64,000 nucleotides of DNA from CANKHJ01 sp035556495 (lineage in GTDB: Bacteria > Pseudomonadota > Alphaproteobacteria > Rhizobiales > Xanthobacteraceae), in NCBI GenBank assembly GCA_035556495.1, contig DATMEW010000166.1:45045-109044 (forward strand), written 5' to 3'. Below, piece by piece: positions 8,539 to 16,943 of this stretch. The notes beneath the pieces were generated by a model. That model did not search any database, was not told where the DNA came from, and saw nothing but the letters and a program-made list of their open reading frames with translations. Each line of letters opens with the position of its first letter. Positions within the stretch are counted from its first letter, which is position 1. The position numbers and the translations under genes are program-made.

Positions 8539-9363
8539 CTACATGAACTGCTCGGTGAATCTGAGTATCGCATGAGAGATGCGGGCAGGCACACCATGCG
8601 GTTCCTCAATGGGGTCGCGCATCCAGAAATGCGCGGCCCCGGGAACCGGTGCAATCCTGACGATGTTCCCGGCCCGCTTCAGAGCGCTCACGAAACGTCG
8701 GGACTGGGACGCCCAATCCACCACATCATCCGCCTCGCCCCAGCCGACGAAGAACGGAATATGCGCCCTCTCCCTCCGAACGTAGCTCATCGGCGAGGCA
8801 TGGATGAAAGGAAAGGCATCATCGAGCGGGCTCGCGCCGATCAGTCGCTCCGTGATGGAATCCAGGGGGCGGACAACAAGATCGTGCTCCCATTGCGCAA
8901 GCATGTCGTAGACGCCATAGATTCCGATGACCGCCCGTATCCTGTCCAGATCGGCTGAATCGGGATATCGCGGCCCCAGGATACGGCGGCCGCCCAATGC
9001 GGCAAGCGCGGCGAGATGGGCTCCGGCGGAATCGCCCATCAAGGCGATCCTGTCCGGGGCCGCACCCCAGGCATGAGCCTGCGCCCTGACGTATTTTACG
9101 GCTGCGCAGACATCCTCGAGTTGAGCAGGGAACCGATTGTCGGTCTCGTTCACCAGCCGGTAGTTGATGGCAAGAATGCCGACACCCCGGCTGGCAAGCC
9201 AGTTCCCCCAATGGCGATACTGACCCGCGCTGCCGGCTTTCCAGCCACCGCCATGGATGGCGATGATGATCGGAAAGCCGGAGCCCGCGTCCGGCAGATA
9301 CAGATCGCCGGTCAGACGCCCCCGGCGATTGTCGCTATAAGTGACACCGGCAATGCGTGGCAT
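8539..9363 (-). CDS. Alpha/beta hydrolase (esterase/lipase-like)
   Basis: 274 residues with the hormone-sensitive-lipase/carboxylesterase layout: oxyanion-hole motif HGGGWKAG near residue 38, nucleophile elbow GDSAGAH near residue 108, and an acid/His pair in the C-terminal third (WGEADDVVDW and GAAHFW). No signal peptide is seen, so it is cytoplasmic. It is followed on the same strand by nothing and preceded 43 bp upstream by the cupin gene, so both probably form one unit transcribed away from the LysR gene. Inferred role: hydrolysis of an ester or amide in the pathway served by the adjacent Bug receptor. Substrate unknown. Confidence 0.88.
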   Translation of the reverse strand: MPRIAGVTYSDNRRGRLTGDLYLPDAGSGFPIIIAIHGGGWKAGSAGQYRHWGNWLASRGVGILAINYRLVNETDNRFPAQLEDVCAAVKYVRAQAHAWGAAPDRIALMGDSAGAHLAALAALGGRRILGPRYPDSADLDRIRAVIGIYGVYDMLAQWEHDLVVRPLDSITERLIGASPLDDAFPFIHASPMSYVRRERAHIPFFVGWGEADDVVDWASQSRRFVSALKRAGNIVRIAPVPGAAHFWMRDPIEEPHGVPARISHAILRFTEQFM

Positions 9364-9406
9364 GCTCTATCCTTGCGATACGCGGCCTGCCAAACGGAAC
9401 CTCGGT

Positions 9407-9988
9407 TCACGCCGGGACAGCCTGCTTCGCGAGCTTCTCCTGCTCGATCGCATAGATCTTGTCGTCGACGAATCCGACCGGCCCGGGGCGCCCCGATCCA
9501 ATCATCGCCATCATGTAAGCCGGCTCGACCGATTCATTCACAAAGCCATGCAGGACCCCGGCCGGACAGGAGATGCAATCCCACTTTCCGAGCCGCTTCG
9601 AGACCTTGTTTCCCTGATCGTCCTGGATGAACACCGTCATCACGCCTTCCAGAACGAAGAACACTTCCTCGATCTCGTGCGTATGGGCATTTCCACCCTG
9701 CCCGGGCGGAATGAACATCACGCTCAGCGTGAAGCCTCCTGCCGGAATGGCCTTCGGATCCTGCTTGCCGGAACCTCCAGCGCCGATGAAACGATGCTGG
9801 GCGCGCTTGAAACCTTCGATGTCGGAATCTGCGAAAGCCTTCCAGTCCGGGTCCCTGTCCCGAAACGAAGCCGTATAGCGCTCCATGATTTGATCCAGCG
9901 ACATCTCCTTGATGGCATCGGGGCGCTGATGTTTGATCGACTGCAACTTAACCTCCCGCATTCCGTCCGATGGGCAATCCAAAGGCAT
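9407..9988 (-). CDS. Cupin domain-containing protein
   Basis: 193 residues. The start at 9988 has GAGGA nine bases upstream; ATG 9964 is an alternative. One cupin fold covers about residues 85-170: motif 1 is GGNAHTHEIEEVFFVLEG with the metal-ligand histidines and glutamate, and motif 2 is CPAGVLHGFVNES. Members bind a metal and act as dioxygenases, isomerases or sensors. It is divergent from the LysR gene and upstream of the hydrolase, suggesting a small catabolic operon under LysR control. The exact reaction is not visible. Confidence 0.85.
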   Translation of the reverse strand: MPLDCPSDGMREVKLQSIKHQRPDAIKEMSLDQIMERYTASFRDRDPDWKAFADSDIEGFKRAQHRFIGAGGSGKQDPKAIPAGGFTLSVMFIPPGQGGNAHTHEIEEVFFVLEGVMTVFIQDDQGNKVSKRLGKWDCISCPAGVLHGFVNESVEPAYMMAMIGSGRPGPVGFVDDKIYAIEQEKLAKQAVPA

Positions 9989-10025
9989 AACGTATCCTCA
10001 TTGTCCAGAAGCCCATTCATGATAC

Positions 10026-10044
10026 AATTAGAATTGTTGTAATT
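10026..10044. promoter_or_regulatory. Candidate LysR-box in the cupin/LysR divergent region
   Basis: AATTA (10026-10030) and TAATT (10040-10044) form an interrupted dyad containing a T-N11-A arrangement, the usual recognition pattern of LysR-type regulators. It sits between the divergent starts at 9988 and 10082, where such a regulator would control both its own gene and the cupin-hydrolase unit. Confidence 0.5.
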
Positions 10045-10081
10045 GCTCATTCGAGTTTCGGCAACACGAAGGCCGCGTTCT

Positions 10082-11056
10082 ATGGACTTCAGGACAATTC
10101 GATATTTCATCGAAGTGGCTGACAACCATTCGCTTCGCATAGCGTCGGATCGGCTTCACATTGCGAGTTCCGCCATCAGTCGCAAGATTTCGATGCTCGA
10201 ACAGGCGCTGGGCGTACGGCTGTTCGACCGGACATCTGCCGGCATGTCCCTCACCACGGCAGGCACCGTCTATCGCGACTATGCTCGGCGGGTGATGGCG
10301 GAGACGGACAGAATTAACGTGGAGATGTTCGCCATCAAGGGCGTGATCCGCGGTCATCTGCGGATCGCCATGCTGGATGGCATCACCGCCGATCTGGGGA
10401 TTCGAGCCTGGTCTCGATTTCATGCGCTGCATCCGGACGTCACTCTCGAAATACAGGCGTCAGGGGCCGACAGGGTCATCGAAGCAGTTGTCAGCCGAAC
10501 GGTCGATGTCGGGGTTGCGGCCAACTCCCAGAAGGTAGCCGGCATAACCACCCTCGGCCGGCTCAAGGCGCCTGTCTACGCCGTGATGTCGCCGGCAATC
10601 TACCAATCGTTTATGGGGCAAGCCAAAATTGCCGACATCACCCAGCGATACAGCCTTGCGCTGCCTGACCGGACCTTTGTTCTCCGGCGCCAGATCGACG
10701 CTTGCGCCGAACTGGCCCGGATCCGGCTCTCGCCGGAGCTAGTAACGAATTCTGTCGAGGCTCTCCGGGAATATGCCAGATCGGGCGGCGGAGTTACGCT
10801 GCTTCCGCAGCTTGCGGTTAGCGGCGACCTCCGGGACGGCCGCCTGGTTGGAATACCGCTCGCAGAACCTATTCTGCGAAACTCGACGATCGACATCGTG
10901 GTCTCGAAGGGCGACGCGCTATCACCCTCATTGAAGGCTTACGTCAACTGCATAAAGGACGCGGCAGAAGACATAGCATCCGCACTCCGGACGACAGCCC
11001 GGCCCTTGCGACGTTCCAAGCCACGCCGGCTCAAGTCGGCGGAAGCGTCATCGTAA
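10082..11056 (+). CDS. LysR-family transcriptional regulator
   Basis: 324 residues from ATG 10082; an in-frame start at 10043 would add 13 residues before the conserved MDFRTIRYFIEVADNHS. The winged helix-turn-helix occupies residues 1-60 with ASDRLHIASSAISRKISMLE as recognition region and LFDRTSAGMSLTTAG as the wing. The effector-binding domain covers about 90-300. The C-terminal tail is unusually basic (RPLRRSKPRRLKS). It is divergent to the cupin-hydrolase unit and close to the Bug receptor, so it most likely senses a pathway metabolite and activates that locus. Confidence 0.92.
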   Translation: MDFRTIRYFIEVADNHSLRIASDRLHIASSAISRKISMLEQALGVRLFDRTSAGMSLTTAGTVYRDYARRVMAETDRINVEMFAIKGVIRGHLRIAMLDGITADLGIRAWSRFHALHPDVTLEIQASGADRVIEAVVSRTVDVGVAANSQKVAGITTLGRLKAPVYAVMSPAIYQSFMGQAKIADITQRYSLALPDRTFVLRRQIDACAELARIRLSPELVTNSVEALREYARSGGGVTLLPQLAVSGDLRDGRLVGIPLAEPILRNSTIDIVVSKGDALSPSLKAYVNCIKDAAEDIASALRTTARPLRRSKPRRLKSAEASS

Positions 11057-11103
11057 CTGCTCAGCCCGCCGGGTGCTCCGCGCCTTGCCTTAAGCCCCAC
11101 CCA

Positions 11104-11267
11104 TCCTCGCAGCTTATCGACGCTGGTGTGGACATTGTCACGGCGTCCCGACGGCTCGGTCATGCCTTTCCTGCCATTACGCGGGTCTGCGCGCATTGGT
11201 CGGAAAAGGTGACAACAAAGCCGCAGACGCAATCAATCAAGCGTTGTCCAACAGCGACTACGCATGA
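11104..11267 (+). pseudogene. Relic C-terminus of a tyrosine recombinase
   Basis: The sequence reads SSQLIDAGVDIVTASRRLGH, the last catalytic helices of a tyrosine integrase, followed by AFPAIT and CAHW where the family has a Tyr-containing stretch. After WSEK the frame is lost; reading on by one base gives GDNKAADAINQALSNSDYA and then a stop, the usual integrase ending. No N-terminal part is present upstream. This is a decayed remnant about 90 bp upstream of the tRNA-Ser gene, which suggests an earlier insertion event at the same site. Confidence 0.7.
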
Positions 11268-11354
11268 TAGGGAGCAGCCCTCGGCGGCAATCCGGAGACA
11301 ACGCTTCTTTTGCTCTCCGCCAGAATCACATAAGTTGTTGAAATAATTGAGTTT

Positions 11355-11444
11355 GGAGGGGTGGCCGAGTGGTTTAAGGCAGCGGTCTTGAAAACCGCCG
11401 TGCGGGCAACCGTACCGTGGGTTCGAATCCCACCCCCTCCGCCA
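11355..11444 (+). tRNA. tRNA-Ser (anticodon UGA)
   Basis: A 90-nt cloverleaf with the long variable arm of type II tRNAs. Acceptor stem GGAGGGG/CCCCTCC, discriminator G, and encoded CCA at 11442-11444. Anticodon stem GCGGT/ACCGC encloses CTTGAAA, giving anticodon TGA. T-arm GTGGG-TTCGAAT-CCCAC. Its 3' end is the insertion site of element 1, and the gene remains intact. Confidence 0.97.
11431..11444 (+). repeat. Predicted attL core (tRNA-Ser 3' end)
   Basis: CACCCCCTCCGCCA, the last 14 bases of the tRNA, is repeated in direct orientation at 25721-25734. This is the expected duplicated core for integrases using a tRNA 3' end. Confidence 0.65.
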
Positions 11445-11480
11445 GAACCTTGTTCACCGCATTTCATCATTGTCCATAAA

Positions 11481-11505
11481 CTCAATATCTGTCGATATTT
11501 TTGAG
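11481..11505. promoter_or_regulatory. Inverted repeat upstream of the integrase gene
   Basis: AATATC (11484-11489) and GATATT (11494-11499), with outer CTCA/TGAG, form an interrupted dyad in an AT-rich leader about 80 bp before the integrase start. It could be an integrase arm site or an operator for int expression. Confidence 0.4.
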
Positions 11506-11582
11506 CTTTGTCTGCTCGCAATTGTTCTTTTTTGCCCGTCGATGTACCGTGGGTAGAGAATTTGGTTCGGCGGACACATTAA

Positions 11583-12839
11583 ATGACTAAAGTCCCAACC
11601 GGAAAACTCTCGGGCATTGACCTTTGGCAACTTGCGCCAGGGACCCACTCGGACGGGGACCGATTGCTGCTGCAAGTCAGCAGCCGAACGGCAAGATCAT
11701 GGATCTATCGCTATCAACTTCACGGCAAGACGCGAGATTACGGGCTGGGCCCTCTTTCACTCGTCTCCCTATCGCAGGCCCGCAAAGCCCGAGATAAGGC
11801 CCGCTATGAGGTCAAGATCGCAGGACGCGATCTTGTCGGTGAACGTCTTGGCGCCAAAGCAGAGCGGCGTGCTGCAGCGACAAAACCTCCCAGCCTAACG
11901 TTCCGCGAGTGGTCGGAAAAATACATCGAGGAAAACTGGGAGAGCTGGCAGAATCCCAAGCATCGCGAGCAATGGCGCAGCACGATCAAAGCGTATGCGC
12001 TGCCGCACATTGGGGATCTGTCACCATCAGAAATCACCGCGGCTCAAGTCCTGGACATTCTGCGCCAGCCGGTCCCGGTGAAGAGGGATGCGGAGGGTGC
12101 TACCGGCATTTTCTGGGTGGAGAAGAACGAGACGGCCCGTCGCGTCGCGGGCCGGATACGATCGGTCCTCGACTATAGCCGCCCTACCGATGACCTAAGC
12201 TTCGTGAACCCGGCCGAGCTTACCCGCGCGCTTCGCAACAAGCTACCCCGCCTGCCGGCAGATAAGGCCGGAAAGAACTTCCCTGCCCTGCCTTACGATT
12301 CGATGCCTCGGTTTATGGCGGCCTTGCGCGGCCAGGCCGGCAACGCGGCGCGCGCCGTAGATTTCCTGATTCTTACGGCAGCCCGAAGTGGCGAAGCGCG
12401 TGGCGCAAAGTGGAATGAAATCGACTGGCAGAATGAAATCTGGGTCGTGCCCGCAGCACGGATGAAAAAACGCCGCGAGCATAAAGTCCCGTTGTCGCCT
12501 CAAGCTCTCACGATTCTTCGCACAATGCAGTCGGTTGCCCAGAGCGATCTCATATTCTCCGGCCAGCGGGGCGGCACCGAGCTTAGCGATACCGCCTTAC
12601 GGCTTGTGCCGCATCGTCTCGGCTTCACCGATATATCCATTCACGGATTCCGCAGCACGTTTGCGTCTTGGCGTGCTGCGAAGGTCGGCGCGCGTTTCTC
12701 GCGGGAGCTGGCGGAGGCTGCGCTTGCTCATATGCTCGGCGACAACGACACGGAGCGTGCTTACCAAAGGGATGACATGGTCGAGCGGCGCCGAGAACTT
12801 ATGGCTGAATGGGCGGATTTCTGCGATGGAAAATCGTGA
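11583..12839 (+). CDS. int: Tyrosine-type site-specific integrase of element 1
   Basis: 418 residues, the length of P4-type tRNA integrases. The N-terminal region contains the DUF4102-like arm-binding domain (LLLQVSSRTARSWIYRYQLH, then YGLGPLSLVSLSQARKAR). The core-binding domain lies at about 100-200. The catalytic domain shows the first arginine in TAARSGEARG, the HxxR box in IHGFRSTFASWRA, HMLGDND, and the tyrosine in ERAYQRDDM. It catalyses recombination between attP and the tRNA-Ser 3' end. The last 14 bp overlap the next gene. The start at 11583 lies 138 bp from the tRNA end. Confidence 0.95.
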   Translation: MTKVPTGKLSGIDLWQLAPGTHSDGDRLLLQVSSRTARSWIYRYQLHGKTRDYGLGPLSLVSLSQARKARDKARYEVKIAGRDLVGERLGAKAERRAAATKPPSLTFREWSEKYIEENWESWQNPKHREQWRSTIKAYALPHIGDLSPSEITAAQVLDILRQPVPVKRDAEGATGIFWVEKNETARRVAGRIRSVLDYSRPTDDLSFVNPAELTRALRNKLPRLPADKAGKNFPALPYDSMPRFMAALRGQAGNAARAVDFLILTAARSGEARGAKWNEIDWQNEIWVVPAARMKKRREHKVPLSPQALTILRTMQSVAQSDLIFSGQRGGTELSDTALRLVPHRLGFTDISIHGFRSTFASWRAAKVGARFSRELAEAALAHMLGDNDTERAYQRDDMVERRRELMAEWADFCDGKS

Positions 12840-13428
12840 ATACGAGCCCAAGTGGCTGACCGGGCAAGAAGTCTACACCCTATTCGCCAGTCGAAATGAC
12901 GCAATCGCGTGGCTCGGTCGAGCTGTGCGTGATCGCGGGATAGTTGCTCATTCAGCCGCTGATCCGGAAGTGGATTTGTTTCGCCTCACTATCCCAGTAG
13001 CGCCAATGCGGCGAGCAAGTATCTGGAAAGCTGATGCGGACCAGATCGACTGGGCTGATTTCTCTATCCCCTCACCGCACGGCATGAGACGCATTTCATT
13101 GCCCACCCCCATTGAGGTGTCGGCCAGCCTCATCCGCACCCTCCTTGGCGGGGTCGGATCAAATACTAGCGAAGCGTCGGCCGCCTCAACCTCGAACCGC
13201 GGCCGTAAGCCTGCCGCTGACTGGGATGCCGTCGAACTCTCGGTGCAACTAGAGATTCAAAAGCGAAAATTTCCTGACGCGGAAAATGACGAGGCGGGAT
13301 GGAACTGCCAAGCTGACGTCGAACGTTTTGTCGCTGATTTGCTGGAACGTCGAAACACCCCGATATCGGAATCTACGGTCCGCTTTCACGTTGGGAAAAT
13401 TCTCAATTCTATCAAGGCCGGAAATTAA
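12826..13428 (+). CDS. Hypothetical protein of element 1, downstream of integrase
   Basis: 200 residues starting at ATG 12826, inside the 3' end of the integrase gene in another frame, so probably translated by coupling. An N-terminal domain contains EPKWLTGQEVYTLF and WLGRAVRDRGIV; a low-complexity Ser/Ala linker (about residues 110-125) leads to a C-terminal part resembling a helix-turn-helix (ERRNTPISESTVRFHVGKIL). No family is recognised. DNA binding and a role in excision or replication control are only inferences from position. Confidence 0.7.
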   Translation: MENREYEPKWLTGQEVYTLFASRNDAIAWLGRAVRDRGIVAHSAADPEVDLFRLTIPVAPMRRASIWKADADQIDWADFSIPSPHGMRRISLPTPIEVSASLIRTLLGGVGSNTSEASAASTSNRGRKPAADWDAVELSVQLEIQKRKFPDAENDEAGWNCQADVERFVADLLERRNTPISESTVRFHVGKILNSIKAGN

Positions 13429-13517
13429 TTATCGGCCTTTCCCGGCCTTTTCCGGCCGACATTCGCCGGCTCTCAGAACATCAATGAACCGCAACGCAAT
13501 GACTTGGGCGGTTCAAT

Positions 13518-13763
13518 ATGCAGACCCATCGATCAGAACGGCGACGGCCGCCGGCTCGTCCCGCAGAGGCACCTCCAGGCAAAGCCTTTGAGTTTCAGCG
13601 CGCCTGTTATTCCGTCGCCGAGACTCAGCGGATGCTTGGTATCGGACGTACGAAGCTCTGGCACTTGACCCGGACAGGCGATCTGAAATCTGCGAATATT
13701 GGACGCCGCGTCGTCTATCTCGCTGATGATCTGTCAGCCTTCCTGGCAAAGCTGCGGCAGTGA
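13518..13763 (+). CDS. Excisionase/MerR-like helix-turn-helix protein
   Basis: 81 residues. After a basic, proline-rich N-terminus comes a compact winged-helix of the excisionase (HTH_17) type: YSVAETQRMLGIGRTKLWHL, then TGDLKSANIGRRVVYLADDL and FLAKL. Such proteins bind DNA as directionality factors for tyrosine integrases or as small repressors. Its location two genes after the integrase fits a recombination directionality factor. The stop codon overlaps the GTG start of the next gene by four bases. Confidence 0.8.
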   Translation: MQTHRSERRRPPARPAEAPPGKAFEFQRACYSVAETQRMLGIGRTKLWHLTRTGDLKSANIGRRVVYLADDLSAFLAKLRQ

Positions 13764-14113
13764 GGATCAGATATGGCGCGGGGCGCACGGCCGTTCAGAA
13801 CCGCACGCCCCGGGACAGGAAGACGCAGCAACCTGTTCATAGCCGCACTCCCGCAGATCCGCGACGCACCAAGAAACTACTGCGTTGGGCGGCTCTGCTC
13901 GACGGCGAGATCATCGCCGGCGCCATCGCCTGCCCTGCTCCAGGCTATTCTCTTTCGGACCGATCCATCACAGTCGCAATTGCCGACGGCTGGCCTGGCG
14001 GATTTTCCGTCCGGAGCCGCATCGTCAGTCGCGACGTCGCGCGTGCCCATGTTGCCGCCCTGCTGTCGGAAGCGGGTAGCCAGCAGTTCGCTCTGTTTCC
14101 GGAGGTGCCGTGA
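13760..14113 (+). CDS. Hypothetical protein of element 1
   Basis: 117 residues from a GTG start overlapping the previous stop (GTGA). The first 40 residues are basic and proline-rich. The rest is predicted folded, with KLLRWAALLDGEIIAGAIAC and SITVAIADGWPGGFSVRSR. No family is recognised. It belongs to the tight operon running from 13518 to 15776 and may serve the element's replication module. Confidence 0.6.
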   Translation: MRIRYGAGRTAVQNRTPRDRKTQQPVHSRTPADPRRTKKLLRWAALLDGEIIAGAIACPAPGYSLSDRSITVAIADGWPGGFSVRSRIVSRDVARAHVAALLSEAGSQQFALFPEVP

Positions 14114-14676
14114 TGCTGGGCGCCCTCATCGAAATGCGCGCGGAACTGCATGTTCGGGCCTTTCCGACGGAAGACTGGCTGCGGTATGTCCGACAACACC
14201 GCCTCGACATAAGCGCGATTGGGCGGTGTGCGAGCCTTCTCGGCGTGACGCGGTGCGAGTTTCTGGATAACGGACGGTTCGACTTTTCGGACAGCGGCGA
14301 ACTGTCGGCCGTGATCGAGGTCTTCGACATTGACCTCGAGACAGTCATCGATCTCGTCGCGTGGCCCTGTTCCGATCCGGTCCGATTTGCGACCGCATTC
14401 GGCATTGCCGCCGGACTTGGCATCGACCAAGTAACGAATCCGGCAAGCTTTTTCCTGGGAAAGCCTCTCGCCGTCCACCACACGCCGCTCTCATGGCTCC
14501 AGGCTGGTGGCCAGGGCGTCGTCATCCTTGACGACAGATCGGCGCCACGGTGGCTGGGTGAGGCGCTAGGTCGACTGGCCGCGGAAGATCTGGAGCACGG
14601 CCGGCGTCTTGCTCGCGTGCTGCATGGCTATCTTGATCTGCGCCGTATCCTGGCGCCGGTCCAGGAGGCAGCATGA
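14113..14676 (+). CDS. Hypothetical protein of element 1, upstream of the RepA-like ATPase
   Basis: 187 residues; GTG 14110 and ATG 14113 are both possible starts, overlapping the previous stop. No membrane segment. A helix-turn-helix-like stretch (HRLDISAIGRCASLLGVTRC) lies near residue 35, and the C-terminal half contains HTPLSWLQAGGQGVVILDD. Its stop overlaps the next start (ATGA), so it is translationally coupled to the ATPase gene and may be its partner. Function unknown. Confidence 0.65.
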   Translation: MLGALIEMRAELHVRAFPTEDWLRYVRQHRLDISAIGRCASLLGVTRCEFLDNGRFDFSDSGELSAVIEVFDIDLETVIDLVAWPCSDPVRFATAFGIAAGLGIDQVTNPASFFLGKPLAVHHTPLSWLQAGGQGVVILDDRSAPRWLGEALGRLAAEDLEHGRRLARVLHGYLDLRRILAPVQEAA

Positions 14677-15776
14677 CGAGCGCGACCGTTCTCAAGCCGA
14701 TCACGGATGCTTCCCACACCGCGCCTCGGCGGAAGAGCGGCGGCGAGGCCCCAAAATTCCGGCTAGTCCCTTTCGAGCAGATCAAGGTCGATCTCGAGCG
14801 GCGCCCTTACTTGGTGAAAGGCCTCCTTCCGAACACCGGTTTGTCGGCGATCTGGGGGCCGCCGAAATGCGGGAAATCCTTCTGGGCGCTCGACGTGGGC
14901 ATGCACATCGCGCTCGGTTGGGAATATCGCGGACGGCGAGTCCAGGGTGGCCCGGTTGTCTATGTCGCGCTTGAGGGCAGCGAGGGCTTCAAAGCTCGCA
15001 TTGAGGCTTTCCGCCGCCGCCATCAGGTGACGCGCGCGGACTTCTTCCTGATCACCGCCCCACTCAACATGGTCGCTGAGCGCGGGGCACTGGTCGCCGA
15101 CATCCGGGCCCAGCTCGGCGATATTCGGCCAGCCGCAGTCTTCATCGATACCCTGAATCGCTCCTTGAAGGGCTCAGAGAGCAAGGACGAGGACATGGCG
15201 GCCTATATCTCGGCCGCCGAGGAAATTGCCGCGGCATTCGCATGCCATGTCCCAATTGTGCACCACTGCGGCGTCGATGCCAGCCGCCCGCGCGGCCACA
15301 CATCCTTAACAGGCGCGGTGGAAGCGCAGATCGCCGTCAAGCGCGAAGGCGAAGGCTTCTCCGTCACGCTGGAATATATGAAAGACGGCCCGGAGGGTGA
15401 CACCCTCAACCTCCGGCTCGAACAGGTGGTCGTCGGCGCAGACCCCGACGGCGACGACATCACCACCTGCATCGTCGAGGATAGTTCGCCCGCCGCCAAG
15501 GCCCGCCAGCGCGTTAAGCTGGCCCAGATGCCGGCAGCTGGACTGCGCCAGCTTCACGAATGCTTGGCTGAAAGTGGCAAGCCCTCAACACCTTCGGAAC
15601 ACGTCCCAGCAGGCGTCACATGCGTCACGCTCGACGCTTGGAAAGACCGCATGGTCGCGGCAGGCATTTTGAATGCCGAAGGCAACCCTCGCGAACAATT
15701 CCGGCGCATACGTGTGACGCTCATAAACGCCGGTCTTATCGGCGTTTGGGAGGGCTCGGCATGGTCTGTCACGTAG
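14673..15776 (+). CDS. RepA-type AAA/RecA-like ATPase (replicative helicase family)
   Basis: 367 residues. The Walker A motif is WGPPKCGKSFWALDVG (about residues 61-76) and Walker B is in AAVFIDTLNRS (about 151-161), followed by a sensor region VPIVHHCGVD and GHTSLTGA. This arrangement is that of the RSF1010 RepA / AAA_25 family, hexameric DNA helicases or recombination ATPases encoded by plasmids and phages. The C-terminal about 100 residues look like a winged helix (AWKDRMVAAGILN, then FRRIRVTLINAGLI). It is the last gene of the operon and is followed at once by a repeat cluster that may be the origin it acts on. Confidence 0.85.
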   Translation: MTSATVLKPITDASHTAPRRKSGGEAPKFRLVPFEQIKVDLERRPYLVKGLLPNTGLSAIWGPPKCGKSFWALDVGMHIALGWEYRGRRVQGGPVVYVALEGSEGFKARIEAFRRRHQVTRADFFLITAPLNMVAERGALVADIRAQLGDIRPAAVFIDTLNRSLKGSESKDEDMAAYISAAEEIAAAFACHVPIVHHCGVDASRPRGHTSLTGAVEAQIAVKREGEGFSVTLEYMKDGPEGDTLNLRLEQVVVGADPDGDDITTCIVEDSSPAAKARQRVKLAQMPAAGLRQLHECLAESGKPSTPSEHVPAGVTCVTLDAWKDRMVAAGILNAEGNPREQFRRIRVTLINAGLIGVWEGSAWSVT

Positions 15777-15862
15777 CGTCACATCCCCGTCACATCCCGT
15801 CACTGTGACGGCGGTGCAACCGTCACGTCACAGTCACCCCCCCTTAGAAGGGGTGACATGTG
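15768..15862. repeat. GTCAC/GTGAC repeat cluster after the RepA-like gene (possible origin)
   Basis: Within 95 bp the pentamer GTCAC or its complement GTGAC occurs about nine times in both orientations. It includes the direct repeat CGTCACATCCC, a GTCACTGTGAC palindrome and CGTCACGTCACAGTCAC. Iteron-like clusters next to a replicative helicase gene often mark an origin; an operator array for the following gene is the alternative. Confidence 0.55.
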
Positions 15863-15892
15863 ACAGCACCCGATCGAGCAGGAGCAATCAGA

Positions 15893-16339
15893 ATGTCCAA
15901 TGATCTCACCACCACGTCGAAACGATCGCTCCCGGGCAAGGTAACCGGACGCTTGAAGCAGGCCATTGACCTGATGGTTTGGCAAAATCTGACCGACAAC
16001 GAAGCTGCCGTGAAAGTCAGAATGACTGTGCAGGCAATTCGTTACGCCCTGAAGCGACCGCATGTCGTGCGGTATTTGAGAGAGCAGCGGGAGGTAATGC
16101 ACACCCGTGAACTCGCCCGCAATTCCCACACGCTTGTCGACATCCGGGACAACAGCAAAAACGCGATGGCGCGTGTCGCCGCCGTCCGGGAGCTCGAACA
16201 GCGTCATGACGAGGATGCGAAGGCGCCTGCGGCTGCTCGCACCCCGGGCATTGTCATTCAGATCATTGCCGCAGAGCCGGCCTCACCGCGCGTCATTGAG
16301 GGTGTGCGCGTGGGTAACGCTGGTGATCGCGATGAATAG
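15893..16339 (+). CDS. Helix-turn-helix protein, terminase-small-subunit-like
   Basis: 148 residues from ATG 15893, with GGAG 16 bases upstream. The N-terminal half carries a helix-turn-helix (LMVWQNLTDNEAAVKVRM, then VQAIRYALKRPHVVRYLREQ) like the DNA-binding domain of many small terminase subunits. The middle is a charged helix (MARVAAVRELEQRHDEDAKA). No large terminase gene follows, so packaging is not supported; it may be a remnant of a phage packaging module or a regulator. Confidence 0.6.
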   Translation: MSNDLTTTSKRSLPGKVTGRLKQAIDLMVWQNLTDNEAAVKVRMTVQAIRYALKRPHVVRYLREQREVMHTRELARNSHTLVDIRDNSKNAMARVAAVRELEQRHDEDAKAPAAARTPGIVIQIIAAEPASPRVIEGVRVGNAGDRDE

Positions 16340-16650
16340 TCAGTCGTATCAAAGCCCTATGGCGGACCATGCATCCGCCTCGCACGGCATGGCCACCCGT
16401 CGGGTCCGCATGTCCTCTGCGGTTGACAACAGGCGCTCCGGCCGAAGGTCACCCCCTCCCCCCTTGCGCATATACAGCCCGTCGCTATCCGACCCCCGGC
16501 AGGGAAAATGCGACCGCAAATATGGTGCTGGTGCGCAGCGCATCTGCTTCTCCAAAAAATACTCCAGCCAGAAATCCACGAAAAATGGGCGTTTCGAACG
16601 GTGCGTTGTGAGCGCCGAGCATTCTGCTCAACTGCGGATCGGAGGCGGCG
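16340..16650. other. Non-coding or degraded stretch
   Basis: About 310 bp without a convincing gene. Short frames on both strands have unusual composition and no recognisable motif. In a complete phage a large terminase would be expected here, so this may mark a deletion scar. Confidence 0.35.
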
Positions 16651-16926
16651 ATGCGGATCTATGAAGTTCAGGATTGCGAACTCGGGCGCACGATCGAAAT
16701 GACAGCGATCGATTTCCGCGAGGCGCAGCAGAACGCGCCTGGTCGCTACGAATTCATCCGCCGCCTCGACGAGCCCGCGACACCTGCGCTGACAGATCCC
16801 CTGTTCCCCGGGCAGGTTCGCAGGACGCCTTCCGATGATGCCCGCACCCTGAAGGCCGATCCGCGCTCTGTCGCGGCAGCCCCGAAACCCATCCAGACCA
16901 ACCGTCGCCGCAGCATGCGGCGCTGA
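16651..16926 (+). CDS. Small hypothetical protein of element 1
   Basis: 91 residues. The first half reads MRIYEVQDCELGRTIEMTAI and looks like a compact alpha/beta unit; the second half is proline/arginine-rich and ends NRRRSMRR. GGAGGCG lies nine bases upstream of the start. First of three small genes leading into the 1265-residue gene, probably one operon. Family unknown. Confidence 0.55.
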   Translation: MRIYEVQDCELGRTIEMTAIDFREAQQNAPGRYEFIRRLDEPATPALTDPLFPGQVRRTPSDDARTLKADPRSVAAAPKPIQTNRRRSMRR

Positions 16927-16943
16927 TTACGAGGAGCACTGAC

